DNA of 64,000 nt from NCBI GenBank assembly GCA_014529385.2, contig CM043954.1, positions 97,552,247 through 97,616,246 on the forward strand. Reading direction: 5' to 3'. This document shows positions 10,511 to 21,772 of this stretch, piece after piece. The stretch comes from Adiantum capillus-veneris. Lineage: Eukaryota > Streptophyta > Polypodiopsida > Polypodiales > Pteridaceae. The notes below the pieces were generated by a model. That model had not been told where the DNA came from and did no database searches. It worked only from the letters and a program-made list of their open reading frames with translations. Positions within the stretch are counted from its first letter, which is position 1, and each line of letters starts with the position of its first letter. The position numbers and the translations under genes are program-made.

Positions 10511-11760
10511 ATTTGAGATTCTTCAAAAGTGATGCAAAGCTTTAGTATCATAAGGAATGATACAATGTAGTAGTCGGTGCTCTTAATGGAATGCTTGAGA
10601 TCAATTCTCTTATCTTCATGGAGCTTAGAAGTGAGGTTTTGGAATCTCAAAAGGGTATATATGATCATGATGATACATACGCCAAAGCGTGGAGCCATGT
10701 CAAAAACAGGGATCCTTCTCACTCCAATATCGATAGTGTGCCAACTTTTTGTGTACCCGGTTCTCCTCTTTTGAGTGATGAACTGGATACATGGGGAATT
10801 TTTCCATTGACCGCGAGTACCTACTACACAAGGGGAGACCATGTACCTAGACATTTGACACCCAATTCTTTATGAATAAGTTACAATATTCCTAATGTAG
10901 GGGCCCTAGGCATAAAGAAAACTTATACAATTTGCAGGACAACAATTTTATTGGCCAAGCTTACATGGGTATGTTCAAGACCATGTCGCATAGGGACAAA
11001 ATTGTCAAGTCAATAAAGTAGAGCACTTGAAGGTAGGACGACTCTTGCATACTTTGGAGGTTGGAAAGTGGGAGAGTATCTTGATGGATTTCATTGTGGG
11101 TCTAACAAACAACATATGTAACCATGGGTAATTGTAGAAGGTTGACTAAACTTTGTAAGTTTGCTTCAACCAAGTCCAATATTAAGACTCCAAAGCTAGC
11201 CAAGCTCTTTGTGGAAATTTTATATTGGTTATATGGATTTTCCAAGAATATTTTAAGTAATCATGATCCCAAGTTTAATAGTCACTTTTGAAGGGTTGTC
11301 TTTAAACGGCTTGGAATACAACTTAATATTAGTACTTTAGATCATCCAAAGATGGATGGCAGGTTGAACAAGCTCACCAAGTGCTAGAGGATATGCTACG
11401 AGCATACATTGGCAAGAGGCAATCCAATTGGGAAGATTATCTCCCTATTTTAGAGTTTACTTATAATAGTGACAAGCATCTTATGACTCATTTTAGTCAT
11501 GTCATGCTTATGTACGGTTTTCAATCTAGATCACTAGTTAAGATGGGGTTGGCTATAGAGAAAATTTAGCAATCAGGAAACTTTTTCAAGACCATATGGA
11601 CATGCTGAAAAGTGCTTGTCAAAAATTTTGACAATCATAAGATTGATACAAGAAGTATGTTAATAAGAAACGTCAACAAATCACCTTTAGGTAAGGCAAA
11701 GAGATATTCTTACATGTTTCACATCATTCAAAAAGACTAAAAATTGGTCCTCACATTCTC
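10511..11760 (+). pseudogene. G5 integrase relic
   Basis: After the RNase H tail (NVVVGALNGMLEI) the reading reaches an integrase-like stretch: KLAKLFVEILYWLYGFSKNI and LSNHDPKFNS (second catalytic Asp in LSNHDPKF, normally SDRDPxF), LDHPKMDGRLNKL (normally HPQTDGQTE, so the catalytic Glu is not kept), and an open frame at 11381-11569 with VLEDMLRAYIGKRQSNWEDY and LPILEFTYNS. The zinc-binding HHCC part is not clear. A short C-terminal region may extend to 11.75 kb. No 3' LTR recognised. Confidence 0.78.
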
Positions 11761-11959
11761 TAGAACTAGAATCATTAGTTGGCATGTAAACATTATCTTC
11801 AATATTTGTCGAAGAAGAAGTAAATAAATATGGCAAAGGAGACAATTCCTTGATTGAAACACTTTTCTGACTTGATAGGTTATTCCTCCATGATGGAATC
11901 CCTTTTTGATGTAGAAGTACTTTCTCCGGGAAATAGAGATTGTTTCTTCAAAGGTAGAG

Positions 11960-12400
11960 GATTCACTACAAGGTCTTTAGAAAAGAAGACAATCCGGACA
12001 TAATTTGATCCATCTTTACATAATCAGGAAAAGTAGGATCAAATCCACATTTTTTCCATTGACGAGAAAAATCCTCTTCATAAGCATAGCAGTCTTCACC
12101 ATGTTGTTTAAGTCTCCTCAATCAAGCCTATGCTTGCTCTATTGTTGGAACTTTAGAGAATCTGGTCTTCAAAGATTTGGAAATTTGGGATATATCTGTC
12201 TTCAATCTCAGAAGACATACTCAAAAACCATTGCTCAGCATTGCCTCTAAGACATAACAATAGCAAATTCCCTTTCTCAATGTCATCCCTCTTGCCAAGG
12301 AGATGAAAAATCATTCTAAAATTAGCAAGAAAATCATCAACATTTTCTTCTAAATTCCCAAAGAATATGGGATGTCCTCAAAGGTATATCATGTCATGGT
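11960..12400 (-). pseudogene. Gag relic of gypsy element G2
   Basis: On the minus strand from about 12400: PIFFGNLEENVDDFLANFRM, then RDDIEKGNLLLLCLRGNAEQ and WFLSMSSEIEDRYI before stops. This matches the gag start of G1 (PLFFGEPGEDAELFLANFKM ... WFDSLPEEV) in order and spacing, so G2 belongs to the same family and strand. It ends in frameshifted sequence and abuts the decayed 3' end of G5 near 11.8-11.9 kb. Confidence 0.75.
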
Positions 12401-12403
12401 CTC

Positions 12404-12676
12404 TCAATGTATCTTTAGTTGTCTTGAAATTAAACTATGGGCACATATTGTTTTGCTAGGTTGCAATTTTCTCAAGAATAAAATAAAGACTTGCATGTCA
12501 AAAGATGTCTGATAATCAACAAGAGGTGGAATGGCAAGGTTTGGTGACACAAGAGTTTCTCCTACTTTTCGAGCACCAAAAATAAACACAATACGCTGTT
12601 GAAAATGTAACTTTCTACTTATTGCAATGTTTATCATAATGCGTGGTGTAAAGTGAAAACAAAAATCTCTATTCAT
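12404..12676 (-). CDS. Leader ORF of G2, homologue of module M2
   Basis: A 90-residue ORF. Its first 70 residues match the ORF at 2668-2886 (RKLHFQQRIVFIFGARKVGE against RKIHFQQRMVFMFGAQRVGE; ending SFDMQVFILF). It then runs on toward gag, whereas G1 has the 1-kb pair of unknown ORFs at this place. It shows the leader ORF is a family trait and not an accident of G1. Function unknown. Confidence 0.45.
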   Translation of the reverse strand: MNRDFCFHFTPRIMINIAISRKLHFQQRIVFIFGARKVGETLVSPNLAIPPLVDYQTSFDMQVFILFLRKLQPSKTICAHSLISRQLKIH

Positions 12677-12719
12677 GGTCCATTATCCATGGTCTATGTA
12701 TAGCCATTAGCTTAAAATA

Positions 12720-12900
12720 TAATAAAAATATAGACATCCAAATTGAAATAGTACCTAATGAGATGCAAAGTAAAAGGATTCACTCATGCATTTATTTTAG
12801 CTAACCTACAATGATATAAAATTCTATGAATTACATGTTGGAATTGTAGCTTCGTGCTAACAATTATGTGTACCTTTCACCTTGTACAAAAGGTACGTGC
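12720..12900 (-). pseudogene. Broken homologue of leader ORF M1 in G2
   Basis: Nucleotide match to 2930-3090 (ACAATTATGTGTACCTTT, CCTAATGAGA, AAAGGATTCACT, CTAACCTA) in the same order. It is no longer open. A 25-bp piece (GTGCTAACAATTATGTGTACC) occurs twice, at about 12855 and 12897, from a small local duplication. Confidence 0.6.
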
Positions 12901-12915
12901 TAACAATTATGTGTA

Positions 12916-12935
12916 CCTTATGCGGTTGCACCCAA
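12916..12935 (-). other. Degenerate primer-binding-site-like motif of G2
   Basis: The minus strand reads TTGGGTGCAACCGCATAAGG just inside the LTR edge, comparable in place and start to TTGGTGCCCCCACTGAGG of G1. Decayed, but it supports the orientation. Confidence 0.35.
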
Positions 12936-12939
12936 TTTA

Positions 12940-13420
12940 TTGATTCAATTGATGTGAAAGAGTAAGTACAACCTCAGAAGGCTATGAATCACTCACTTCC
13001 TTGCACTGTTACAACTAGCTCAAAGAAGCTTTACTATGCACCACTAGTAATGGTGTATAGAAAGCTCACTCTCTCCCCCTACAACTAAGATGGATAATGA
13101 TACGCTTAATGTAGTGTACAATAGTGTAGAGATCATGGATTTTACAAAGGGGAAGGGCTCTATTTATAAATGAGGAGATCCCTTATTTCTAATCAGCATT
13201 AACATACACTCCTCTCTAGTTAATACACTCCTTGTATGCCTTATATGTATCCTCAACTTCATACAACCTCTACCATAAAAAGCATTCTGCAAGCCACAAG
13301 CCAAAGGCCGGAATCAATCCCAACAGAAGCATACAACTAGCACCATCGCGGCCATTTTTGAGGAATTTAAGCTCTACAAAGGCCTGAAATGCTAGAGTGC
13401 ATGCTCCCATAGGGGCAAGA
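12940..13420 (-). mobile_element. Partial LTR of gypsy element G2
   Basis: Upstream of the G2 leader ORFs on the minus strand. Around the TATA box it shares TAGAGCCCTTCCCCTTTGTAA with the G3 LTR (AAGAGGCCTTCCCCTTTGTAA). The U3 part is replaced or rearranged by a local duplication with microsatellites starting at about 13205. Confidence 0.5.
13161..13168 (-). promoter_or_regulatory. Putative TATA box of the G2 LTR
   Basis: The minus strand reads CATTTATAAATAGAGCCC, followed by the block CCTTCCCCTTTGTAA shared with the G3 LTR just downstream of its TATA box. Position and sequence suggest the conserved core promoter of this gypsy family. Confidence 0.5.
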
Positions 13421-13450
13421 TTATGATGAGAGAGAGAGAGAAAGAGAGAG

Positions 13451-13489
<39 letters not shown>

Positions 13490-13566
13490 GAGAGAGAGTT
13501 GTGTATGTGCCAAGGTTTGAGTGTGTTTATGTGTGTAAGTGAGCTATAGGACTAGTTTAGATTACT

Positions 13567-13602
<36 letters not shown>

Positions 13603-13905
13603 TGATGCCGCATTTAGAGGTTTGTATCCATCTTATTCCACTCATCTTTAGTTTGCACATTCCTCTCTAATTTATACACTCCTTTTATGCCTTATATGTA
13701 TCCTCAACTTCATACAATCTCTAAAATAGAAAACATTCTACCCTCCACAAGTTAAAGGTCGGAATAAATCACAATAGCAACATACAATAAGCACCATTGC
13801 GGTCATTTCTAAGGAATTTACGTTCTACAAAGGCCTAAAACGCTAGAGTGCATGCTCCCATAGGGGCAAGATTATGATGAGAGAGAGAGAGAGAGAGAGA
13901 GTTGT
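13205..13905. repeat. Tandem duplication of about 460 bp containing GA microsatellites
   Basis: Copy one (about 13205-13500) and copy two (about 13665-13905) share CTTATATGTATCCTCAACTT, CATACAA, AGCACCAT, GCGG-CATTT and GCATGCTCCCATAGGGGCAA in order, and each ends in a (GA)n tract (13429-13498 interrupted; 13878-13901). Another (GA)n tract is at 13570-13599 between them. Substitutions between copies show some age. No gene here. Confidence 0.85.
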
Positions 13906-14008
13906 GTATCCATCAAGGGCTGAGAGAGACAGGGATGGAGACACACACACATATACACACAAAGGTTGTGCAAGAGAGAGAAAGATGGACAATACAATGG
14001 GAGAGCTT

Positions 14009-14028
14009 GAGAGAGAGAGAGAGAGAGA
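14009..14028. repeat. (GA)n microsatellite
   Basis: Ten GA units bordering the left arm of the inverted repeat at 14034-14114. It mirrors the (CT)n tract on the other side. Confidence 0.95.
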
Positions 14029-14033
14029 TTTCG

Positions 14034-14114
14034 AATTAAAATTTTGAACCAAGTTGATAAGTGAGTGTGTCTCCAAGAATTACTCACTTATCACCTTAGT
14101 TTAAAATTTTAATT
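14034..14114. repeat. Inverted repeat, 33-bp arms, 15-bp loop
   Basis: Left arm 14034-14066 (begins AATTAAAATTTTG, ends GATAAGTGAGT) is complementary to right arm 14082-14114 (begins ACTCACTTATC, ends AAAATTTTAATT) with about four mismatches. Outside the arms, ATTT next to (GA)n faces AAAT next to (CT)n, so the symmetry extends through the microsatellites, giving a potential hairpin of well over 50 bp per arm. It may be a small MITE-like foldback or the product of a replication template switch. Confidence 0.85.
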
Positions 14115-14115
14115 T

Positions 14116-14119
<4 letters not shown>

Positions 14120-14193
<74 letters not shown>
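14120..14193. repeat. (CT)n microsatellite at the 5' flank of the LINE
   Basis: About 37 perfect CT units preceded by TTTAAAAT. A similar AAAAT-(CT)n junction lies at the LINE 3' end (18750). Confidence 0.97.
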
Positions 14194-14195
<2 letters not shown>

Positions 14196-14423
14196 TCAAC
14201 AAAAAGCGCAGCCATTTTTGGACCTAGTAGACAGCAATTCACTCTTTTGATGATAACTTCTTCATCCGAACTCCGATTTGGGTGATCAATAGCCTCAATC
14301 AAAGAGCAAAACACCCTCTATGCATTGATGCAAAGATACAAATTTTCAAAGTTGTGGAAGTCATTTTTGTAGCAGCATTTTCAAAGTGAACATGTTCAAG
14401 AAAGTTGCCTCTCATCTCTTATT

Positions 14424-15360
14424 TTGCATACAATGTCTTCCGGCACTCGCAAGGGTTCTTCTTCTTCAACAAGTTCCACAACCATTGTGGAATATGATCC
14501 AAAATCTACTAAGTGTGGAGATAGCAATACAACCACCCAACCAACGACATCGGAAACCATGATCATGGCATACTTGGTATCATTGCAAGAGACCGTAAAC
14601 AAACAAGGTGAAGACTTATGAGCACTTTCAATGGAGAATGACACACTAAGGGTACTTGTGGTTGAGAATGAGAATCTCAAGAGGACACTTGAGATGCAAA
14701 CAACACTTTGATGCAACTTGATGATGAAGTCAAGGAATGTAAATGCTCTCTTGTGGACTTGAATGCTTTGAACGAGCGCATGAGCAAAGTAGAGCATGAC
14801 CATGTATTGAAAGAGGAGAAATTTAACACCATGAGCCGGGATGTATGCAACATGACAAATGTATGCACAAACAAGTCTTGGGTTGATGTATGTGGTAACA
14901 ATGTGGTTCCTAATTCCTCACTCATGCAAGCTATGGTTCAAACAAAGAATGTTGAGAATGTGGATGTGGAGGAGTTGAAGGAATAGGAGCGACGTTCGAA
15001 GAACATTGTTATTCGTGGAATTCCCAAAGAGATGTTAGAGACACCTCCTTCTCTTGCCATTGTTATCAAAGATTTCTTCAAAACCCACTTTGGCATGTTC
15101 GGAGTTATGGTCTATGGAGCACATAGAGTAGGGAAGCAAGGAGCTCCTCGCTCAGGAGAACGGCCAATTGTATACACCATGCCAGATGAGACCAAACGAA
15201 AGGTTATCCTTGATCATAGTTGGATCTATTTGAGGGATACAAAATGTTTTGTATGTGAAGATCACACTATCAAGCAACAAAATATGCATTGCAAGGAATA
15301 TGATGAAAAGAATAAGAAAAACAAGGAGATCTCTCACGAAGAAAATGTGCCCAAGGAGTA
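14424..15360 (+). pseudogene. L1-like LINE ORF1 (RNA-binding protein)
   Basis: Reads as an ORF1 protein in pieces. First comes a Ser/Thr-rich start, then a coiled-coil-like stretch (SMENDTLRVLVVENENLKRT; NALNERMSKVEHDH). After a stop at about 14984 follows the RRM/C-terminal part typical of L1 ORF1p: ERRSKNIVIRGIPKE, YGAHRVGKQG, RPIVYTMPDETKRKVIL. It ends at 15358-15360. ORF1p coats LINE RNA and acts as a chaperone. A few stops and frameshifts separate the open parts, so the copy is inactive. Confidence 0.75.
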
Positions 15361-15410
15361 GGGAAGTCCCTTGAGCAAATAGGGATGTGTGACCTATGAG
15401 ACTGAGTTAC

Positions 15411-16240
15411 AATTGAAAATATGCTTTTGGAATTGTTAGGGATACCCATGGAATGCGGAGGTTTGCATTGACGAACTAGAAAGAAAAGCCAATGTTGTAC
15501 TTCTTGTTCAGCCTTGGGAGCATGATACACAAAGGAGTAACGGCTTGGAGGATTACAATGTACATTCATTAATAAGGTCAAATAATCTCAAGCAACGAAG
15601 AGGACAAGGAGGGGTAGCATGTATGGTTAAGAAAGGATTGAAATATTTTGTATCAATTGTGAAAGATGACAAGTACAAACGATATGTATGGATGAAAATT
15701 ATGACACCAGAAAGAGCACCCATTTTTGTAGCCGGTTGCTACATTCCTCACCATGATTCCCCATTTTATGCTTGCATGGATAGCGATCTGCCATTTTTTG
15801 CAAAGGTAAAGGTGATGTTATTGTATTTGGGGATATGAATGCTCGCACAAAAACATTGCAACATGATACTCAACAATTTGATATGCCACACATTTCAAGG
15901 GAGTTGGAGGAAGTTCACTTGTATGATCGTACTGCAATGGATGAGAAAGAGCCGGATCACTATGAAAAGTTACTTTTACACATGTATAATAGCACAGGGT
16001 TGCTCATTGCCAATGGTGTATCTTTGTGGAGTGGAACCAATGGATTTACATGTAGGAAACATAATGGGGACAGTGTGATTGACTATATACTACTTTGAAG
16101 CCATCATGTATCGCATAAAGAGTTTTATGTTTGGCCAATGGAGCCCGAAATCTGACCATCGGACCTTATGTATTGACCTTTCATGTGGAGAAGCAACTAA
16201 GCATGATAATCTCAGCCAAAGGAAAGAGAAATTGTCACTA
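15411..16240 (+). pseudogene. LINE ORF2, AP-like endonuclease domain
   Basis: Recognisable APE-type endonuclease: LKICFWNC at the start (usual N-W-N-x-G region), RRGQGGVACMVKKGLKYFV, IFVAGCYIPHHDSPFY, VIVFGDMNART (catalytic GDxN), DSVIDYILL and SDHRTLCIDLS (catalytic SDH). These residues nick target DNA to prime reverse transcription. The frame breaks at 15411-15540, near 15830 and near 16096. It begins about 50 bp after ORF1, the usual arrangement. Confidence 0.82.
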
Positions 16241-17610
16241 TGTATGGATTTCAAATGGACACCAATGTACATTGAGCAAAAGTTATGGATGACAAATCTT
16301 CAATATGACGCACCATTGGAAAGTAAATGGGAAGCTTTCAAGTAAGTTATTTGTTCTTGTTCCAAAGAATGCTTTTCCATAAAGCAGCTCCATGGTATCA
16401 ACAAAGATAGATAACACAAAAGGTGGTTTGATAAAGAATCTCAAGATGCTCACAAGTCCTTGATAAATCTTGATGCAACTATGGTCAAAGACATTTATCA
16501 AAGTCATTGCATACATGCAAGGCATTGATTCAAAAGAAGAGAAAAAGATGGAAAGTAAAGCAATAACTTTTTCAAGTTCAAGAAAAGACACATGCATGTG
16601 GAAGATTTTTGAGAAACTTGAGGGGCAAGCGGGTTGAGAGTTTTGGTAACTTGAGTCGTGTGGATATGTACACACATTGTAGGAAATTATATGAGCAAGC
16701 AAATGCTAAAAAAATACCATTTTATGGTTCTCTCTCATGTATCTTTTTTTTACTATTGGGATGTATGTGGTGGGCTTGAAAAGTTGGCCACTCACAAAGC
16801 AAGATATCTTCCAGGTATCAAGTCGGAGATGATCAAATGGACGGGAGATTTTTTCCATGAGTGGATGTGTGATATGTTCAACCTTGCACTTCAACATGGT
16901 ATGCCTTATGATTGGAGTACTAATTGGGTTAAGCCTTTGCATAAAGGAGGGGATGTAAAGAATGTAAATAACTACCATACTATAATCAATGGGTCTCTTA
17001 TGGAAAAGTTGTTTGGGTGCATAATGGAGATAAAATTGAGTGATTAGGTTGAAGAGAATGACAAGCGTGCAAAAGGACAAGCGGGTTTTCATCGATGCCA
17101 TAGCACCATTGATCATCTTATCACTCTTCATGTTCTCATGGAGGAAAGTCAGTTGAAAGGCAAGCGATTGTATTGTTGTTTTGTGGACTTTAAGAAAGCC
17201 TTTGATATGATTCCACGTAAGAATTTATGGAAGAATGAAAGAACTCCAAGTGCCAAATGATTTTATGCTTGCGGTTTCTCAAATCTATGAGAAGGTGATT
17301 TGCAATTGCGCATGGGAAGAGAAATTTCAAAAAAAAATTGTAAGCACTATTGGGGTTAAACAAGGATGTCCATTGTCATTAACTCTCTTTGGTCTATGCA
17401 TCGATCAATTGGAACAAATAGTACTTGACTTTATGCAAGAAGAAAGCATTGAAGAGGTCACTATTTGCAATGCAGTAATCATGATTTTGTTGTATGCGGA
17501 TGATGTAGTGCTTCTAGCACGCACTTTAGAAGATGCACAAAAGCTTATGATTGTCCTTGAGAACTTTTGCTTGCATAGTGGGCTGATTGTGAATGAATCA
17601 AACAAGGGTT
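16241..17610 (+). pseudogene. LINE ORF2, reverse transcriptase domain
   Basis: After a poorly conserved linker the RT motifs appear in order: WVKPLHKGGDVKNVNNYHTI, QAGFHRCHSTIDHLITLH, YCCFVDFKKAFDMIPR (catalytic Asp), GVKQGCPLS and LLYADDVVLL (YADD at 17493-17504). An in-frame TAG at 17045-17047 and a frameshift at about 17230 break it. The order and motifs fit non-LTR retrotransposon RT of the L1 type, not a group II intron or an LTR element. The catalytic YADD is intact. Confidence 0.88.
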
Positions 17611-18722
17611 ATGCTTGTGAAAACCAACCACAAGGAGAAGCCATGCATTGCGTACAACAATGAGACACTTGAAGTTGTTGAGAGCTTTAAGTACCTTGGC
17701 CTTGAGATTCCGTCCAATCACAAGTGGCATGAATGTGCTATGTGTCCTTTGGAAGCGGGAAAGAGAGCATATTATGCATTTGAGAACATGTGTAATGTGG
17801 GAAACATCAAGTGTTGGGTTCTCAAGAAGTATCTTTTTGATGCATTGGTGACACCGTTTCTTCTTTACGGAGTTGAAGTGTGGAGCGTGAGCATCTCAAA
17901 GTCCACTTGGAAAGAGTTTAAGAATGTCCAAAAGCATTTTCTTGCAAACTTTCTCCAAGTTAAGACATGCTCCTACTTCTTGAGTCGGGATCTCTTTCCA
18001 TTGAGGGTATGGGCATGGAAAGGGTTGTTGAGTACATGATAAAGATGCATCAAAACCCCTCACATCGACTTCCTACAATTGCATGGGAAGCAAGAAAAAA
18101 AGTTCAAAAGACGCATAAAAGCAAGATCTTGAGCACAGGATGAATGTAAGACATAAACAAGTGTTTTGGGAGATGGGATGCATTACACTTGCTACATGAT
18201 GCTTCAATTGACTCCCAAGTGAATGAAGTTTTTCTACAACGCCAATGTATTACGGCTTGGAAGAAATCCGGCGGGTCACGCTTCATACATTACACCACCC
18301 ATATTGCCCCCAACTACAAAACCATGTTCTTCACTGAAAGAGGAAACCGTACTCACACTTACATGCTTGAACCTATGCCCTTGTCGGTGATACGCACTAT
18401 CGCAGCCATTTGGCTTAGCTCCCATTTTCTTCGATGCAAGACAGGGTGTTGGGGCAATGAAGAAGAGTCAAATCGATTGTGCACATTATGCTCACTGCAA
18501 GTTCGAGAGTCTGAGTACCACACACTACTAGAGTGCTCAACTTTTGGTCACATCCAAACTTGCTCCTCTCACATTTTAAGCCCTCACTTAGACCTACACA
18601 CTTTCCTCTCCCAGCCACAGTGTGTTCTCTCCATTGCGACTCTCATCACCACAATTTTGGAGCATCGAGAGTCACTCATCAGCCATACACATACTACATC
18701 ACATGTAACTTTATCTCCATAG
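17593..18722 (+). pseudogene. LINE ORF2, C-terminal region with zinc-finger-like end
   Basis: Continues ORF2 in a shifted frame: VVESFKYLGLEIPSN, GKRAYYAFENMC, LFDALVTPFLLYGVEVWS, the post-RT thumb pattern of LINEs. Another shift leads to an open frame at 18189-18722 with CTLCSLQVRESEYHTLLEC, the Cys-Cys-His-Cys module found near the end of plant LINE ORF2 proteins. It ends at 18720-18722, about 30 bp before the (CT)n tract, with AATAAAA between. No poly(A) tail is visible. Confidence 0.8.
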
Positions 18723-18749
18723 TCATATTTGACCTTCAAGAACGATAAT

Positions 18750-19247
<498 letters not shown>

Positions 19248-19604
19248 TTGATCTCATGCACCATGTGTGTTTCAACAAGAATTCCCTTTTACAGCGTGAT
19301 GCCGTCCTTTGGTACCCCTATTGCATGCAAGAGCTTTCTTGTAGTGGCAGTGGCACCAAGGAAGGACCCCCCCGCCCACCAAGAAGCACAAATCATCGCC
19401 CTTGAGGGTCATATTCAAGAACTCGTCAGGGAGAATGAGAGACTCAAAGAATGTTTACAAAATCTTGAAGATGCGAAGGAAGTAGAGAGCCAAGCTTTGC
19501 TTGAAAAAGCACACGTAGTTGAAGCCTCACTCACGGAAACTGTAATGGTACTGCAGAAAGAATCACATGAAGCAGCACATAAGAAGATTGACACCAAAAT
19601 ATAG
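19248..19604 (+). CDS. Hypothetical coiled-coil ORF
   Basis: 118 residues. The N-terminal third (Cys- and hydrophobic-rich) is probably not real coding. From about residue 45 the sequence has a heptad pattern over some 70 residues: AQIIALEGHIQELVRENERL, KECLQNLEDAKEVES, EASLTETVMVLQKES, which predicts a long coiled coil. I cannot name a family. After the stop the downstream DNA shows more coding-like pieces (see 19605-19965), so this may be the remains of a longer protein. A coiled coil also occurs in the first exon of the gene at 60.9 kb, but the two do not align by eye. Confidence 0.4.
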   Translation: MISCTMCVSTRIPFYSVMPSFGTPIACKSFLVVAVAPRKDPPAHQEAQIIALEGHIQELVRENERLKECLQNLEDAKEVESQALLEKAHVVEASLTETVMVLQKESHEAAHKKIDTKI

Positions 19605-19965
19605 GTGGCCCTACAAGAATGTCGGCTACAAGAATCTCTTGGCCTCAAGGTCAGGATTGGGGGGCTACACTCATTGTGGTGTACCTCGAAGGATACCAAC
19701 AATTACCAAGCTCAATGACATTCTTCAACCTATCTACATCAAGCCCAAAACTGTTGCTTGGATCAACGGTACACATAGACATGTGCCACCCGAGCATTGC
19801 ATACTCACTTTCAAGGACAAAGATGAGTGTATTAATCTCGACTTCTTAAGGGCAAAAAAATTTGGATTGCAGAAGAACTGACCATGAATCAACTCAAGAG
19901 TAAAGCGAGCGAGCTCAAGAAGATGCATGAAGCACGAAAGCAAGGCAAATGGGCAGTCTACCAAT
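19605..19965 (+). pseudogene. Possible continuation of the coiled-coil ORF, broken
   Basis: Pieces in several frames look protein-like: LQECRLQESLGLKVRIGG; VAWINGTHRHVPPEHCILTF; ELTMNQLKSKASELKKMHEA followed by RKQGKWAVYQCG. They carry few low-complexity residues and stay in consistent order. No domain recognised; may be a decayed host-derived or transposon-captured gene. Confidence 0.3.
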
Positions 19966-20105
19966 GTGGCAAAGCGATCATCCAGGAATTTTAAAACCCC
20001 AAACCAGCTCTTCGACCCTTAGGTTTTTGTTCTCTCTTTTTTCCTACTCTACCCTCTTGATGGTCCCTCAGTCCTTAACTGATATGTATCAGCCCGCATT
20101 GAAAA

Positions 20106-20241
20106 GAAATTTTGATAATGTTGTGTTTTTGGTCCATGGGTCATATATGACCTCCGAGGACGATAAGTCTCTCGAAATTTTGATAATGTTGTGTTTTTGG
20201 TCCATGGGTCATATATGACCTCCGAGGACGATAAGTCTCTC
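20106..20241. repeat. Perfect 68-bp tandem duplication
   Basis: Positions 20106-20173 and 20174-20241 are identical. The unit contains GGTCATATATGACC, a perfect 14-bp palindrome, and ends in CTCTC, which grows into a short (CT)n run (to 20256) after the second copy. Perfect identity indicates a very recent duplication or an assembly effect. Confidence 0.95.
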
Positions 20242-20256
20242 TCTCTCTCTCTCTCT

Positions 20257-21772
20257 CGTGCATGCTAGTCCGCTCTAGCTCTTGCCCTTTGACAGCACAT
20301 GCAACTTACTTTTATTAGCAAGATAGACTAGGTAGGGGTTTTAATGTACAAGCCTTATTTCAAATTAACACAAGCCCACGTTCACACACAATGTTATTAA
20401 AAAACCTGGGTCCACTATATTTCAACCGGCTAAAATTGTAAAATCCATGCAAGAGTTTGAGCTTGCCTTTAAGAAAACCAAGGAATTCACACAAGTTTAG
20501 TTAATTATCAGCAAAAGCTTCAAATTTTGACCTAAAGATTGGAAGAATTTCAAGTTCGTCCTTATTTTCACGAATTAGGGAAAATGTATTCTTCTAGCCC
20601 TAGTCACACACATGTAGGGGTTTGCAATGCTACGAGCACCTTCTCATAGGCTGGTGAAAAGCGGAACCCACGAGTCAAAACTAAGAGGCCGCCATTCAAA
20701 TTGATGCATTCTCATAGGCCCTATAGGTGATTCCATCCACCGGTCATTTGCTATGGTAGAGTTGATGATATGGATGTGGGCAGTCCAAATTCAAATGAAA
20801 TAAAATATGCCTCCATTGTTCGTCTGTGAAGGTTGCCTTCTACACCCAATCTAGTGGTGTAGAAGCCAATGTGGGGGGTGGTTTAACCACCCACTAGAGC
20901 AATGATTGTTTGCGAGTGAAAGGCTCTTTAGGCTACTCTATGGGGATAGCAGTTTGCAGTAAAAGGCCCACTTAGAGACCTTTTTTGCAACCCTATGGGC
21001 AGGTGCTCTAAGTTCCTGATTGCCACAAGAAGGATGTCTGTGGAAGTGATTTGTACGAGCAAGGAAGGTAATTGAATGACTCACATAGAGCATAATGATT
21101 GTGAGGATATATACAATACATATACTCGTAGTGATGCCGATAATGATCACAAAGACTAGAGTAAGATAGATCAAGATGACAGAATCCCTAGCTCTACAAA
21201 AGGGAATCAACCATAGGAACTTGATCTATTCATTATTTGCAGTGGCAAGGATTCAAGTGTCATGGATCATGGCTGATTCGTGTGTCTTGTGGGCTTTCGT
21301 GATTATCAAAAAGAAGGGATTGTAAATTTTTGGACTTGTAGTGTAAACTTGTCAATTGAAATGAAAAATCCCAATTGTTAACTACCTAGCAAACAAGAAG
21401 ACCTTTGACCACATGAATTTGATATCTTCAATGTTTACCAAGCTAGGGTTTCACATGACATGGATCATGGCTACTTTGTGCAATGTACGATCCAAAGGAA
21501 TGGGTTGTGCATGTATTGCAAATTGCAACACATTATGATTGCTAATACATGAGCTGTAGACATGATCAAGATATGAAAGACAAAGATACCATCACAGGGA
21601 GGATGGATTTAAAAACGATTTTAGTCATAGGGAAGGTGATTGAAGGACTCATAGAGACAAAAATGACAACATAGATGCAACCAATATACAAAAATTCTTG
21701 GACCATGATGAACATAGAGACCATAGCAAGGTGGTTTTATTAAATTTATGGCATCTCAAGTGAACTCCCCAA
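20257..21772. other. No recognisable gene
   Basis: Unique-looking, moderately AT-rich DNA up to the truncated copia LTR. Short ORFs such as 20938-21210 on the minus strand show no domain. No microsatellite of note. Confidence 0.5.
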
